A DNA stretch of 64,000 nt from Croceicoccus bisphenolivorans (GCF_001634625.1 NZ_LRSE01000009.1:1-64000); one strand, 5' to 3'; shown: positions 34,046 through 45,248, counted from the first letter of the stretch. Made by a program: numbers and translations. Notes: generated from the sequence alone by a model not told the origin.

Positions 34046-34621
34046 TCAGTTCTCGCCCGCCGCCTGCCGCAGCAGCAGCGTCTCCGCCGCGCTGGCCCGC
34101 GAGTTCGAGATGACGTGGTCCACGCCGGCCACCGTCACCGCGATCGTGCCCTGTTCCGTGACTTCGACATGGCCTTTCGATTTCAGGTACCAGACGTGGA
34201 ACTGGAACTCGTCTTCGGAGCAGCCGAGCATTTCCTGCACGTACCAGCCGATGACACCGGCATCGGCAGCGTTTTCCCGCCGTTTCTTGTAGAGGTAGAG
34301 CAGAATCTTCAGGTGCGTCTCGGCATCGCTGAGCGCGGTATTTTCATCTAGCGCGATGTCGCTTTCGACGGGAATCCGGTACGTGGTCTTGCCCAGGTTG
34401 CGCCCGTGCTGCCGGTCGTACTCCGCCCGCTTTTCCGGGTCGCGCAGCGCGCGGTATGCTTCCAGCACCTCGTTGAACTTGTCCGCGTTGGCGGTTTCGA
34501 GGTTGTCGGGATGGTACATCTTGGCGAAGTAATGGTACGCCAGTTCAAGGATGCGCGCGTCGCAATCCGGGTTCACTTTCAGAACCGCGTAGTAATCAAC
34601 GTAACCCTGTCCGTTATCCAT
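34046..34621 (-). CDS. J-domain protein
   Basis: A 191-residue protein with an N-terminal J domain. Helix II/III and the HPD signature are seen in AKMYHPDNLE, followed by FNEVLEAYRALRDPEKRAEYD. J domains stimulate DnaK ATPase. The rest lacks the zinc-finger and substrate domains of DnaJ. Instead it has a C-terminal part (about 95-185) that reads like a winged-helix or similar fold (KSKGHVEVTEQGTIAVTVAG). It is probably a specialised co-chaperone; its client is unknown. Confidence 0.82.
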   Translation of the reverse strand: MDNGQGYVDYYAVLKVNPDCDARILELAYHYFAKMYHPDNLETANADKFNEVLEAYRALRDPEKRAEYDRQHGRNLGKTTYRIPVESDIALDENTALSDAETHLKILLYLYKKRRENAADAGVIGWYVQEMLGCSEDEFQFHVWYLKSKGHVEVTEQGTIAVTVAGVDHVISNSRASAAETLLLRQAAGEN

Positions 34622-34734
34622 CGGCGCTGCGCCCCCAAACGCACTGGCACCAGAGAAACCGTTGCCACCAGCGCGAAGCGTAACACATCCGCCGCAAAGA
34701 TATATTAACAGATGCGTTTAGGCTGCGCGCGGCG

Positions 34735-35286
34735 TCACACTTCCACTTCGCGCCATGCGCCCTGCCCCAGCCCCTCTACACTCCACTCACCGATCCGCCA
34801 GCGCACCAGCCGCAGCGTCGGCAGCCCGACCGCCGCCGTCATGCGCCGCACCTGACGGTTGCGCCCTTCGGTTATGGTGAGCGATATCCAGCCATCCGGC
34901 ACTGTCTTACGGTATCGCACCGGCGGATCGCGCGGCCACAGGTCGGGCGGGTCGATCGCCTCGGCCTTGGCCGGACGGGTCATGCCGTCCTTCAGGCGAA
35001 CACCGTTCCGCAATGCGGCTAGCGCATCTTCGGATACCGTGCCCTCGACCTGCACGAGATAGATCTTGGGCAGCTTGAATTTCGGATCGGCGATCCGCGC
35101 CTGCAGCCGTCCGTCGTCGGTCAGCAGCATCAACCCCTCGCTATCGCGGTCCAGTCGCCCTGCGGGATAAACACCGGGGCAATCGATGAAGTCGGACAGG
35201 GTGCGGCGCGGCGAGCCTTCGGTCCCCCGATCGGTAAACTGGCTCAGCACGTCGAACGGCTTGTTGAAAAGGATCAGGCGGGACAT
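34735..35286 (-). CDS. rRNA pseudouridine synthase, RsuA/RluE family
   Basis: A 183-residue enzyme. The catalytic motif [17 protein letters not shown] contains the essential Asp (about residue 46). Also present are the family elements KIYLVQVEG and [23 protein letters not shown]. It starts directly with the catalytic domain ([16 protein letters not shown]) without an S4 domain, as RluE does; RluE modifies 23S rRNA in E. coli. Which rRNA base is the target here is inferred only. Confidence 0.88.
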   Translation of the reverse strand: MSRLILFNKPFDVLSQFTDRGTEGSPRRTLSDFIDCPGVYPAGRLDRDSEGLMLLTDDGRLQARIADPKFKLPKIYLVQVEGTVSEDALAALRNGVRLKDGMTRPAKAEAIDPPDLWPRDPPVRYRKTVPDGWISLTITEGRNRQVRRMTAAVGLPTLRLVRWRIGEWSVEGLGQGAWREVEV

Positions 35287-35311
35287 CGACGCGGCCCTAG
35301 CAGGACGCCGG

Positions 35312-35848
35312 CTAGGGCGCGAGGTTCACGCGCACCCCCATCATGTCGATCCCCGGATTCTGGCCCGAATTGAACAGGCGCGCATGGCTGATGTGCATCC
35401 AGCTCGCCTCCACCGAAACGCGATCCGAAACGCGCGCGCCCAGTGCGATCTCCGGCTCGAACAGCACCCGACTGCCCAGTTCGTAGTGTTCGCCATTGGG
35501 GGCCAGCCTTTCCGACGGGCCATCGTGGATGGCAAGTCCGACGGCAGGGCGCAGGTAAACCGGCCCCTTGCCGATCGTCCAAGAGAGGCCCGCCGCCGCA
35601 AAGGCGGTGTCGCCGTCACTGTTGATGGAGGCAAGGACATATGGGGCCGGAGCGCCGACAATGGACAGAGCCTCCACCGGTGCGAAACGATAGCCGAGCA
35701 CGCCGTCGACACCGCTCTCTACGGTCTCGAACGTGAACGGTGTGTCGACCGCGTGGACATAGGCACCGGCAAAGACCTCTCCGGCATGGGCGGGAGCGGA
35801 AAAGGCGCAAGTCGCGGCGACGATTGCGGCAAAGGCAGGAAAACGCAT
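35312..35848 (-). CDS. Lipid A 3-O-deacylase, PagL-like outer-membrane protein
   Basis: 178 residues. A signal peptide ([22 protein letters not shown]) is followed by a small beta-barrel of alternating strands. The C-terminal part has [20 protein letters not shown], matching the PagL/acyloxyacyl hydrolase active-site region with His and Ser two residues apart. It would remove an acyl chain from lipid A in the outer membrane. ATG 35848 is chosen as it begins the signal peptide with GGAAG upstream. It lies 25 bases from the pseudouridine synthase start on the same strand. Confidence 0.75.
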   Translation of the reverse strand: MRFPAFAAIVAATCAFSAPAHAGEVFAGAYVHAVDTPFTFETVESGVDGVLGYRFAPVEALSIVGAPAPYVLASINSDGDTAFAAAGLSWTIGKGPVYLRPAVGLAIHDGPSERLAPNGEHYELGSRVLFEPEIALGARVSDRVSVEASWMHISHARLFNSGQNPGIDMMGVRVNLAP

Positions 35849-35994
35849 GGCAATTCGCTTCCGATTCGAAAACGTGGATCCCTTCGAATGCGCCTTTGAC
35901 TGTTGCCCGCTTGCTGCAAGCTGAAGCGAATGTTCGGTTGCACATGAAACAAGACTTGGTCTTGTCACACGCCGCGCCTAACCGGGCCGGCTTC

Positions 35995-37404
35995 ATGTCC
36001 GACACGGCCCACCTCCTGACCCGCTCGACCCATACAGAGCAGACGCTGCGCACTGAATTCGCGGCACTGGCGCGGCTTGCCCTGCCGCTGGCGGCGGCGA
36101 ACCTGTTGCAGATGGCGGTCTATGCCATCGACGTGATCTTCATCGCGCGGCTCGGCACACAGGAACTGGCGGCCAGCACGCTGGCGACATCGACCTACGG
36201 CCTCTCGCTATGGTGCACGCTGGGCCTGATCAGCGCGGTTGCGCCGATGGCGGCAACAGCGCTGGGACGCGGGCGGCACGCGGTGCGCGAAGTACGGCGA
36301 TCCTTTCGCATGGCTCTGTGGATGGCGGTGTTCGGCGGCATCTTCGTGATGACGATCTGCATGCTGGCCGACGATTTCATGCGGCTGACGGGGCAGAGCG
36401 AGGAAATCGCCACTATGGCCGGGGAATACCTGTTCTGGGTGGCGCCCGCCGCGATTCCGGTGATCGCATCCAACGCCCTGCGCATCTTCGTTTCCACGAT
36501 GGATCGGGCATTCATCGCCACGTGGGTCACGGTGCTGGCGCTGTTCGTCAACGCGGGTTTCAACTGGCTGCTGATCTTCGGCAACTGGGGCTTTCCGGCA
36601 TGGGGCCTGAAGGGCGCGGCCATCGCCAGCGTGATTACCGCGGTCGTCGTTCTGCTGGCCTATGTCGCGATTATCCAGTGGGATCGCCGGATGCGGCGGC
36701 ACTACCTGTTCGGGCGATTGTGGCGCCCCGACTGGCAGCGACTGGCCGAATTGTGGCGCGTGGGTTTGCCCATTGGCGCAATCACGCTGGCCGAAGGGGG
36801 GCTGTTTTCCAGCGCGGCCTACCTGATCGGTGCGATCGGCACGCTGGAACTGGCCGCGCATACCGTCGCGCTGGGGCTTGGCGCCCTGTGCTTCCAGGTG
36901 CCCTTCGGCATCGCGCAGGCCGCGACGATCCGTGTCGGCCTGCACAATGGTGCGGGTCAGCCGGGCGGCATCCATCGCACTGGGCTAGCCACGATCATGC
37001 TGACGATCGCCCTTGCGGTCCTGTTCGCGGCGCTGATGCTCGGCGTGCCGGAATTGCTGCTCAGCATATATGTCGACGTCGATGCGGCGCAGAACGCATC
37101 GCTGGTCGCGCTGGCGGTCACCTACCTTGTCGTCGCCGCCGCGTTCCAGTTGTTCGACGGGGCGCAGGCAGTGCTGGCCGGTCTGTTGCGCGGCTTGTCC
37201 GATACGCGGGTGCCGTTCGTCCATGCCGTGGTCGGATACTGGCTGTTCGGCTTTGGCACGGCATGGGTGCTGGGCTTTCACACGCCGCTCGGCGGTCTTG
37301 GCGTGTGGATCGGCCTTGCCGTCGGGCTTGTCGTCACCTCGATCCTGCTGGGCCATCGCTGGCATTCGCGAGAGCGTCTCGGCCTTGTCATGCCGCGCGG
37401 ATAA
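35995..37404 (+). CDS. MATE-family multidrug efflux transporter
   Basis: 469 residues with 12 predicted transmembrane helices in two MATE repeats. It starts [22 protein letters not shown] with the [10 protein letters not shown] loop typical of the family. It would export cationic drugs or metabolites using a sodium or proton gradient. ATG 35995 is chosen; an in-frame ATG at 35944 would add 17 residues. Neither has a strong ribosome site. It is divergent from the PagL-like gene and lies upstream of groES with its own promoter in between. Confidence 0.9.
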   Translation: MSDTAHLLTRSTHTEQTLRTEFAALARLALPLAAANLLQMAVYAIDVIFIARLGTQELAASTLATSTYGLSLWCTLGLISAVAPMAATALGRGRHAVREVRRSFRMALWMAVFGGIFVMTICMLADDFMRLTGQSEEIATMAGEYLFWVAPAAIPVIASNALRIFVSTMDRAFIATWVTVLALFVNAGFNWLLIFGNWGFPAWGLKGAAIASVITAVVVLLAYVAIIQWDRRMRRHYLFGRLWRPDWQRLAELWRVGLPIGAITLAEGGLFSSAAYLIGAIGTLELAAHTVALGLGALCFQVPFGIAQAATIRVGLHNGAGQPGGIHRTGLATIMLTIALAVLFAALMLGVPELLLSIYVDVDAAQNASLVALAVTYLVVAAAFQLFDGAQAVLAGLLRGLSDTRVPFVHAVVGYWLFGFGTAWVLGFHTPLGGLGVWIGLAVGLVVTSILLGHRWHSRERLGLVMPRG

Positions 37405-37470
37405 CAACGCGGCCAACGGTTCGCGCAGCACCGCGCACGGCCCGTCTCGAAAAAACTTGGATAACGGTGC

Positions 37471-37499
37471 TTGACGACCACGTTCGTCCCAACCATATC
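37471..37499 (+). promoter_or_regulatory. groESL promoter
   Basis: TTGACG (37471-37476), a 17-base spacer and CATATC (37494-37499). The flanking CTTGAC and CCATAT also fit a heat-shock sigma factor promoter. The CIRCE repeat begins 8 bases downstream, over the transcription start. Confidence 0.75.
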
Positions 37500-37506
37500 C
37501 GCGCCG

Positions 37507-37533
37507 CTGGCACTCTGCTTACGGGAGTGCCAA
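37507..37533 (+). promoter_or_regulatory. CIRCE operator (HrcA binding site)
   Basis: CTGGCACTC, 9 bases, then GAGTGCCAA. This matches the CIRCE consensus TTAGCACTC-N9-GAGTGCTAA except for three positions, and the exact N9 spacing is kept. HrcA binding here would repress groESL except under heat stress. Confidence 0.9.
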
Positions 37534-37571
37534 CCGTAGAAACCTGTCAATTTTTGGAAGAGGTCATCATC

Positions 37572-37859
37572 ATGGCATTCCGTCCGCTGCACGACCGCGT
37601 TCTGGTCCGTCGCATCGAAGCCGAGGAAAAGACCGCCGGCGGCATCATCATCCCCGACAGCGCCAAGGAAAAGCCGAGCGAGGGCGAAATCGTCGCCGTC
37701 GGTTCGGGCGCCAAGGCCGAAGACGGCAAGGTCACGCCGCTTGACGTGAAGGCCGGCGATCGCGTGCTTTTCGGCAAGTGGTCCGGCACCGAAGTCAAGG
37801 TCGAAGGCGAAGACCTGCTTATCATGAAGGAAAGCGACCTGCTCGGCGTTATCGCCTGA
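37572..37859 (+). CDS. groES: Co-chaperonin GroES
   Basis: 95 residues. [20 protein letters not shown], the mobile loop with TAGGIIIPD, and the C-terminus [12 protein letters not shown] are all typical. GGAAGAGG precedes ATG 37572. It forms the lid of the GroEL folding chamber. It is co-transcribed with groEL 45 bases downstream, under the promoter and CIRCE element above. Confidence 0.98.
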   Translation: MAFRPLHDRVLVRRIEAEEKTAGGIIIPDSAKEKPSEGEIVAVGSGAKAEDGKVTPLDVKAGDRVLFGKWSGTEVKVEGEDLLIMKESDLLGVIA

Positions 37860-37874
37860 GCCTGTTCTTCCTGA

Positions 37875-39554
<1,680 letters not shown>

Positions 39555-39597
39555 GCCACCTGCCATCCGGCCCGGAAAAAGGGCCAGCTCGAAAAAG

Positions 39598-39631
39598 GGG
39601 TCGCCGGACTTGGGTTCGGCGGCCCTTTTTC
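39598..39631 (+). terminator. Intrinsic terminator of groESL
   Basis: GGGTCGCCG (39598-39606) pairs with CGGCGGCCC (39617-39625, one T-G pair), followed by TTTTT. Confidence 0.88.
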
Positions 39632-39772
39632 GTGCGCGTATGACAAAATCGCGACTTGGCGTGGTGAAAATACGATTAACCCCACATCAATCCATATCGT
39701 CGGGCACCTTTTGCCATCCCGCGCGTTCGCGTCACGAATACTTATGCTAAATTTCCGAAAGGGGATCCCGTC

Positions 39773-40183
39773 ATGCGCCTTCCGCACAAGGCCCACCTCG
39801 CCATCGTCGATGGAGAAAGCTTCGTCCTGATGCGCAACGAGGGTTCGCCGGACGAACCCAATCTGAAGGAAGTCGCCAAGCCGGACCTTACCGCCAGCAA
39901 CTACAGCGCGGGCGTACGCCATCAGGATCACGTGGGGCAAAAGCTGGGCCGTACCGATCTTGAAGAACTCGCCCATGCCGCCGCCGTTGCCGAATGGCTG
40001 AATGCCGCCGTGCTGGACGGCACGATCGAACGGATCGGCATTGCCGCCGATCCCAAGACCCTGGGCGAGCTGCGTCGCCATTATCACAAGAAGCTGGAAG
40101 CGGCGATCGTGGCCGAAGAGGCCAAGACCATGACCGGCGAGCCGATCGCGCGGATCGAAAAAGTGCTGTTGGCGCAAGGTTGA
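39773..40183 (+). CDS. Host-attachment-type protein
   Basis: A 136-residue protein of the group first linked to Agrobacterium attachment to plant cells. It begins LPHKAHLAIVDGESFVLMRN, a ribonuclease-H-like first strand. A mid-helix LEELAHAAAVAEWLNAAV and the C-terminus LRRHYHKKLEAAIVAEEAK follow. The biochemical role is unknown; the name is historical. GAAAGGGGA precedes ATG 39773. It is followed 41 bases later by the heme oxygenase gene on the same strand; whether they share a message is unclear. Confidence 0.75.
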   Translation: MRLPHKAHLAIVDGESFVLMRNEGSPDEPNLKEVAKPDLTASNYSAGVRHQDHVGQKLGRTDLEELAHAAAVAEWLNAAVLDGTIERIGIAADPKTLGELRRHYHKKLEAAIVAEEAKTMTGEPIARIEKVLLAQG

Positions 40184-40224
40184 AGCAAGAGACGGGCTGA
40201 AGCGAGAAAGACGGAACACATCGA

Positions 40225-40860
40225 GTGAGCAAAGGGTCGCAACCTGCCAGGCTGGATCATTCGGCCATGACGCAACCATGCACGGATGCGGCAAACGATG
40301 TCGCCGTCGGCACGCCCGGTCGCAAGCCGGACAGGGCACGCTTCGCGCTGCGCGAACGCACCCGTGCCGAACACGAAGCGACCGAGGCGGCATTTGCCCC
40401 GTTCGATCTGACAGTCGCGGATGACTACCGCCAGTTCCTGATCGCACATGCCATGGCCCTGCCCCGTCTGGAACTTGGCGTGACCGGCCTTGGCTGGACT
40501 GGCTGGCAACCGCGCTACCACTTGCTGGCCGACGATCTGGCCGCACTTGGCGCCTTCCTGCCCGCACCGATGATTGCACCCGCAATCTCGCCGGTGTCGG
40601 CGTGGGGTGTTCAGTATGTGCTGGAAGGGTCAAAACTTGGCGGAACGGTACTTTCGGGGCGTTTGCCTGCCGGTGTTCCCGCCCGTTACCTCCGTCCGGC
40701 GCCGGACATGCCGGTCCGGTGGCAGGCATTCTGCGCCGCACTTGATGCGGCAGCCGCCAATGGCGGACCGGAATGGATGAACGAAGTTATTGATTCTGCG
40801 ATAGAAACATTCCAAGCTTTCCGGCGAAGCGCCGATGCCTTGGCTGGGGACCTTAGTTGA
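40225..40860 (+). CDS. bphO: Heme oxygenase of the bacteriophytochrome operon
   Basis: 211 residues. RFALRERTRAEHEATEAAF carries the proximal heme-ligand His, and the distal helix appears around SPVSAWGVQYVLEGSKLGG. It opens heme to biliverdin, the chromophore of the phytochrome encoded by the next gene; the start of that gene overlaps its stop by 4 bases. GTG 40225 is used; ATG 40267 is an alternative, since the first 14 residues look non-conserved. Confidence 0.85.
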   Translation: MSKGSQPARLDHSAMTQPCTDAANDVAVGTPGRKPDRARFALRERTRAEHEATEAAFAPFDLTVADDYRQFLIAHAMALPRLELGVTGLGWTGWQPRYHLLADDLAALGAFLPAPMIAPAISPVSAWGVQYVLEGSKLGGTVLSGRLPAGVPARYLRPAPDMPVRWQAFCAALDAAAANGGPEWMNEVIDSAIETFQAFRRSADALAGDLS

Positions 40861-43412
40861 ACGACGTAGAAGCCGGGTCACTCCCTGTCGACCTGACCAA
40901 CTGTGACCGGGAACCGATCCACATCCCTGGCTCGATCCAGCCCTTCGGCTTCCTGATCGCGGTCGGGGCCGACTGGATTATCCAGCGTGCGGCCAACACC
41001 GAACCGTTCGTGGGTATAGACCCGCTCGGCCTGCTGGGGCGTCCGTTGAACGAGCTGTTCCTGCCCCATGCCCTGCGGTCCCTGCGTTCGCGCGCGACGC
41101 ACTTGCGCGGAGAAGACGCGGTGGAGCGTATCTTTTCCCTGCGGCTGGTGGAAGGTGGGCGCACGTTCGATGTCGCGCTGCATTTCTCCGGTCGCTCGAT
41201 CATTATCGAATGCGAACCGGCCCGCGGCGACGAGATCGAGGTCTCCTCGCTCGTGCGTTCGATGGTCACACGCATACAGACCGCCGAAACGATGCAGACG
41301 ATCCTGCGCGAAGGGGCGCGGCAGGTCAGGATGCTGACCGGGTTCGACCGGGTGATGGTCTATCGCTTCGCCCCATCCGGTGCCGGCGAAGTCGTGGCAG
41401 AGGCGCTGGAACCGGGGATCGACAGCTTCCTCGGCCTTAACTTCCCGGCCTCCGACATTCCGAAACAGGCCCGCACACTGTACCTGCGCAACATTTTCCG
41501 CATCATCAGCGACGTGGACGATACCCCCTGCCCCATCGAACCGGTGGGAGAGGGAGAGCCGCTCGACCTGTCCCTCGCGTTGTTCCGCGCGGTTTCGCCG
41601 ATCCACATCGAATATCTGAAGAACATGGGCGTGCGCGCATCGCTCTCGATCTCGATCGTGATCGACGGGAAGTTGTGGGGCCTGTTCGCTTGCCATCATT
41701 ACAACCCACGCCTGCCCAGCTTTGCCGAACGCAGCGCCGCTGAACTGTTCGGCCAGATGTTCTCGCTGCTGGTCGAAAGCCGGTTGCGCGCGGAAATGAA
41801 CGCTTACGAAGATCGTGCCCGCAAGGTGGCCGACCGGTTGATGGCCGCCGCCGCGAAGGACAGCGACCGGCTGCACGATGCGCAGTGGATGGGCGATCTC
41901 GTGCTTGATGCGATCCCCGCCGACGGCGTCGGCGTGTTTGTCGACGATGCGGTGTCGCTTTCCGGCCTGACGCCGGATGACGAACAGTTCCGCAGTCTGC
42001 TCAAGACGCTGAACCGCAGGGAAGCAGGGCAGATCTTCACAACCAACCGGATCGCCGAGATCCATGCCGAAGGGGCGGACTACTCCGGCAAGGCTGCCGG
42101 GTTGCTGGCCGTGCCCATCTCGCGCCGGCCACGCGATTACGTGGTCCTGTTCCGGTCCGAACGGCTGCGCTCGGTCCGCTGGGCCGGGAACCAGGAAAAG
42201 GACATCGAATACGGCCCAAACGGCCCTCGCCTGACCCCGCGGCAGAGCTTTGCGGAATGGTCCGAGCTGGTCCGTGGCGAAGCCAAGCCGTTCGACGATG
42301 CCGAAATGCGCGTGGCCGAAGCCTTGCGCTCGACTTTGCTGGAAGTCGTGCTTCGCCTGACCGAAGCGGCAAGCGAAGAGCGGCGCCGCGCGGCCGAGCA
42401 GCAAAACCTGCTCATCGGCGAGCTCAATCACCGCGTCCGCAACATCCTTGCCCTGATCCGCGCGCTGATGGGTCAGACCAGCCGGGAAGCGGACGACGTC
42501 GGATCGTTCGTGGCGACACTAGATTCGCGCATCCAGTCGCTCGCCCGGGCGCACGACCAGCTGACCGCCGACCAGTGGGGCCCGGCGCGGCTGGAAGACC
42601 TGATCAATACCGAGGGCAAGGCCTATTTCGAGCCGGATCGCCAGTCGATCCGCATGACCGGCCCCGATGTCGCCATCACGCCGGACGCGTTTACCGTCAT
42701 GGCGCTCGTCATCCACGAACTGGTGACCAACGCGGCGAAATACGGTGCACTGAGCGATAGCGGCACCGTCGATGTCGAGTGGCGGATCGAGCCGAACGGC
42801 GATCTGGCCATCGATTGGCGCGAAAGCGGCGGACCCGCCGTGATGCCGCCCAAGCGGCGCGGCTTCGGCACGACCGTTATCGAAAATTCGATTCCCCACG
42901 AACTCGGCGGCGAAGCGACAACTTCGTACAAGACCGCCGGTTTCGAAGGGCACTTCCGATTACCCGCCCGCTATGTCGCAAGCTCACGGGACCGGGGGGG
43001 AGACAGCAAGAAGGTCAAACCGGAGATGAAGGGCGGCGGCGAATTCGTATCTGGCAAGAAAGTGCTGCTATTGGAAGATTCGGCGCTGATCGCTCTCGAT
43101 GCGGAAGATTCGCTGCGCGAGATGGGCGCATCGGACGTGGTTCTGGCCGCCGGCAACGCGGTCGCCGCAAGAGCGATCGATGCGGGCGACATCGAACTGG
43201 CCGTGCTGGATTTCAACCTGGGCCGCGAAAACTCGATGCCCACGGCCGAGCGGTTGATGCAGGAAGGCATCCCCTTCGTATTCGCTTCCGGTTACGGCGG
43301 TGAAGGCACGATACCCGACCGGTTCGCCGAAGTGCCGACGATCGTGAAGCCCTACGGCACGCTGCAGATGGAACAGGCCTTCGCCGAACTGGCGGGCAAG
43401 ACCGGCAACTGA
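40857..43412 (+). CDS. bphP: Bacteriophytochrome: photosensor, HWE kinase and receiver in one chain
   Basis: 851 residues. A PAS domain carries the biliverdin Cys near the N-terminus (Cys16 in LTNCDREPIHIPGSIQPFG). A GAF domain has the PASDIP motif (about 197-202), and a PHY domain has the tongue motif PRQSF (about 460). An HWE-type kinase follows with ELNHRVRNILALI (His about 525) and WRE near 660. A C-terminal receiver domain has LEDSALIALD, Asp785 and VKPY. It should sense red/far-red light. The start is TTG 40857 in TTGA, with GGGGA 7 bases upstream; no ATG is available near the Cys. Its output partner is not in the window. Confidence 0.93.
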   Translation: MNDVEAGSLPVDLTNCDREPIHIPGSIQPFGFLIAVGADWIIQRAANTEPFVGIDPLGLLGRPLNELFLPHALRSLRSRATHLRGEDAVERIFSLRLVEGGRTFDVALHFSGRSIIIECEPARGDEIEVSSLVRSMVTRIQTAETMQTILREGARQVRMLTGFDRVMVYRFAPSGAGEVVAEALEPGIDSFLGLNFPASDIPKQARTLYLRNIFRIISDVDDTPCPIEPVGEGEPLDLSLALFRAVSPIHIEYLKNMGVRASLSISIVIDGKLWGLFACHHYNPRLPSFAERSAAELFGQMFSLLVESRLRAEMNAYEDRARKVADRLMAAAAKDSDRLHDAQWMGDLVLDAIPADGVGVFVDDAVSLSGLTPDDEQFRSLLKTLNRREAGQIFTTNRIAEIHAEGADYSGKAAGLLAVPISRRPRDYVVLFRSERLRSVRWAGNQEKDIEYGPNGPRLTPRQSFAEWSELVRGEAKPFDDAEMRVAEALRSTLLEVVLRLTEAASEERRRAAEQQNLLIGELNHRVRNILALIRALMGQTSREADDVGSFVATLDSRIQSLARAHDQLTADQWGPARLEDLINTEGKAYFEPDRQSIRMTGPDVAITPDAFTVMALVIHELVTNAAKYGALSDSGTVDVEWRIEPNGDLAIDWRESGGPAVMPPKRRGFGTTVIENSIPHELGGEATTSYKTAGFEGHFRLPARYVASSRDRGGDSKKVKPEMKGGGEFVSGKKVLLLEDSALIALDAEDSLREMGASDVVLAAGNAVAARAIDAGDIELAVLDFNLGRENSMPTAERLMQEGIPFVFASGYGGEGTIPDRFAEVPTIVKPYGTLQMEQAFAELAGKTGN

Positions 43413-43427
43413 ACAGGGCCGCAGGGC

Positions 43428-44417
43428 TCAGGCGGCAGGCATCTGCTGGCTGGCGCAGTGGAAGCTGCCACCGCCGGCAAGCACGGCATCGGCGCGGATG
43501 CCGATGACCTGTCGGTCGGGGAACAGCTGCGCAACCGCGGCCACGCCGTCATCGTCATGGATACTGCCGTATATCGGCACGACCACGAGATGCGTTGTCA
43601 CCGCGAAATTCATGTAGCTCGCCGGTTCGATGAAATCGCCCGAGGTCATCAGTCCCGGCGAGGGCACGTCGGCGATCTCAAGGCCGAAATCGCGCGCACG
43701 CGTACGGGCATCGTCATAGATCGCCAGGTTGGGATCGTCTGCCCCGCTGGCCACCGGCACAGCGAGCCGCCCCGGCGAAACGAAGCGCGCAAGATTGTCG
43801 ACATGCCCGTCGGTATGATCGTTCAGCAGGCCATCACCCAGCCACAACACCCGGTTGAAGCCGAGGTCTGCGCGCAGACGCTGCTCGATCTCCGCTCGTG
43901 TCATGTCCGGATTGCGGTTCGGGTTCAGCAGGCACTGTTCGGTTGTCACGACAAGGCCGGTGCCATCGCCGTCCAGCGCTCCGCCCTCCAATATCCACGG
44001 CGCGGATTCCACGGCCAGCCCTGCATCGTCGGCAAGGCGTGCACCGATGGTCTGGTCGCCGTCCATTATGTACTTGCCGCCCCAGCCATTGAAACCGAAG
44101 CGCCGTGCCACGCGGTTGCCGCTGCCATCGGAAACAACCAGCGGGCCCGTGTCGCGCAGCCAGATATCACCATAAGTCCGGCGTTCCAGCCTTACAGACG
44201 CGGTTACCAGCTGCCGCGCCCGCATTTCGTTTGCCGCGTCGCGCACGACAAGGCGGACTTCCTGCCCGCTTTCCGCAACGGCATTGGCGAAGGCCGCGAT
44301 CTCTTCCTGCGCCTGCGCCAGCACGCCGGGCCATTCGTCCGCATCGTGCGGGAAACCGATCCAGATCCAGTCCTGTGGATGCCATTCGGGCGGCATCCGC
44401 CATGTCGTTTCGGTCAT
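43428..44417 (-). CDS. aguA: Agmatine deiminase
   Basis: 329 residues of the agmatine/peptidylarginine deiminase family. Substrate and catalytic elements are visible: DIWLRDTGP, EGGALDGDG, NDHTDGHVDN and the nucleophile Cys in GGGSFHCASQQMP near the C-terminus. It converts agmatine to N-carbamoylputrescine on the way to putrescine. ATG 44417 is chosen; ATG 44426 adds three residues. The usual partner, N-carbamoylputrescine amidase, is not adjacent. Confidence 0.92.
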   Translation of the reverse strand: MTETTWRMPPEWHPQDWIWIGFPHDADEWPGVLAQAQEEIAAFANAVAESGQEVRLVVRDAANEMRARQLVTASVRLERRTYGDIWLRDTGPLVVSDGSGNRVARRFGFNGWGGKYIMDGDQTIGARLADDAGLAVESAPWILEGGALDGDGTGLVVTTEQCLLNPNRNPDMTRAEIEQRLRADLGFNRVLWLGDGLLNDHTDGHVDNLARFVSPGRLAVPVASGADDPNLAIYDDARTRARDFGLEIADVPSPGLMTSGDFIEPASYMNFAVTTHLVVVPIYGSIHDDDGVAAVAQLFPDRQVIGIRADAVLAGGGSFHCASQQMPAA

Positions 44418-44521
44418 GAAATCCATCTGCCTTTGCGGTGCGCTTGCCGCGCCCCTGCCAGACCGCGCAGGCAGGGGCAAGCAACTCGCGGCACGGCACC
44501 GGAACTGCTATGGCGCCATCC

Positions 44522-45007
44522 ATGAAATCGATCGCTGTCAGCGCCTTGTGCGCATTTGCCCTCTCATCGACACTGGCTGCCTGCGGCTCCGGCCCGGGCG
44601 ACGGGTCGGTGGAGCCTTCGCCCCAGCCCTCCTCCAGCGCTGCACCTGCGACGCCAGCCACGAATCAGCCGGGCATCGATTCGGAGGACGAAACCCAGCC
44701 TGACGGTTTTCCCGCCGGTTTTCGCGCGCTCGGCACCGAACCGTTCTGGGCCGTTCACGTCGGCGACGGGCATTTGCGGTATATGACGCCGGAAGATCAG
44801 CAAGGCCAATCGCTGCCCTATACCAGCGAACAGACCCCGCAGGACGAGTTTGCGCTGACCGCGATGCTGGGGAACGAGGAACTGGTGCTTTCCGGCAAGG
44901 TCGGGGAATGCTCCGACGGCATGTCGGACCGCAGCTATCCGTACACCGTGTCTCTGCGCATCGGGGATCGAAACCTGCAGGGGTGCGGCCGCCCGACAGA
45001 CCAGTAG
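44522..45007 (+). CDS. Lipoprotein with COG3650-like domain
   Basis: 161 residues. A lipoprotein signal with lipobox LAAC (about residues 17-20) is followed by a Ser/Pro/Ala-rich linker (25-55). A compact domain begins FRALGTEPFWAVHV and ends CSDGMSDRSYPYTVSLRI, then GCGRP. Two Cys near the C-terminus could form a disulfide. Proteins with this domain are widespread outer-membrane lipoproteins of unknown role. It is divergent from aguA by about 100 bases. Confidence 0.75.
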   Translation: MKSIAVSALCAFALSSTLAACGSGPGDGSVEPSPQPSSSAAPATPATNQPGIDSEDETQPDGFPAGFRALGTEPFWAVHVGDGHLRYMTPEDQQGQSLPYTSEQTPQDEFALTAMLGNEELVLSGKVGECSDGMSDRSYPYTVSLRIGDRNLQGCGRPTDQ

Positions 45008-45072
45008 GTTTGTGCAATGCAGCAAATACATTTTGCGCAGCAAAAGATGATCGCCTAACTGACATTTTTGAA

Positions 45073-45110
45073 GATACATAATCTATTGTTTTATATATAT
45101 AAAATGTATC
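45073..45110. repeat. AT-rich nested palindromes
   Basis: TTTTATATATATAAAA (45089-45104) is a perfect 16-bp palindrome lying inside an outer repeat GATACAT (45073-45079)/ATGTATC (45104-45110). Around it lie TTTTGC-GCA-GCAAAA (45031-45045), TTGCGTAAAACGCAA (45113-45127) and TTTTCGC-ACTT-GCGAAAA (45140-45157). CACTTGCG is directly repeated at 45110 and 45146. No gene lies here. The dense symmetry suggests protein binding before the possible small RNA at 45184. Confidence 0.45.
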
Positions 45111-45183
45111 ACTTGCGTAAAACGCAATCGTTATTTCTCTTTTCGCACTTGCGAAAAATCGCGATTCGCCGCACATAGGACGG

Positions 45184-45248
45184 GCCTTACAGGCATCCTC
45201 TCCCAAACTTACACGACCCGGTCGGTTTTCCGTCCGGGTCTTTTTTTG
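45184..45248 (+). ncRNA. Candidate small RNA ending in a strong terminator
   Basis: A perfect terminator stem GACCCGG (45215-45221)/CCGGGTC (45234-45240) with TTTTTTT stands 208 bases after the nearest gene end. A plausible promoter, TTGCGA (45149-45154), 17 bases, CACATA (45172-45177), would give an RNA of about 65 bases. Its free 5' part holds CATCCTCTCCCAAAC, a pyrimidine stretch able to pair with ribosome-binding sites. Alternatively it is only a distant terminator of the lipoprotein gene. Confidence 0.45.

Noticed and set aside
36210..37859. Apparent fusion of a long frame with GroES
   Set aside because: The first part is an out-of-frame reading of the MATE gene; GroES has its own start, ribosome site, promoter and CIRCE element.
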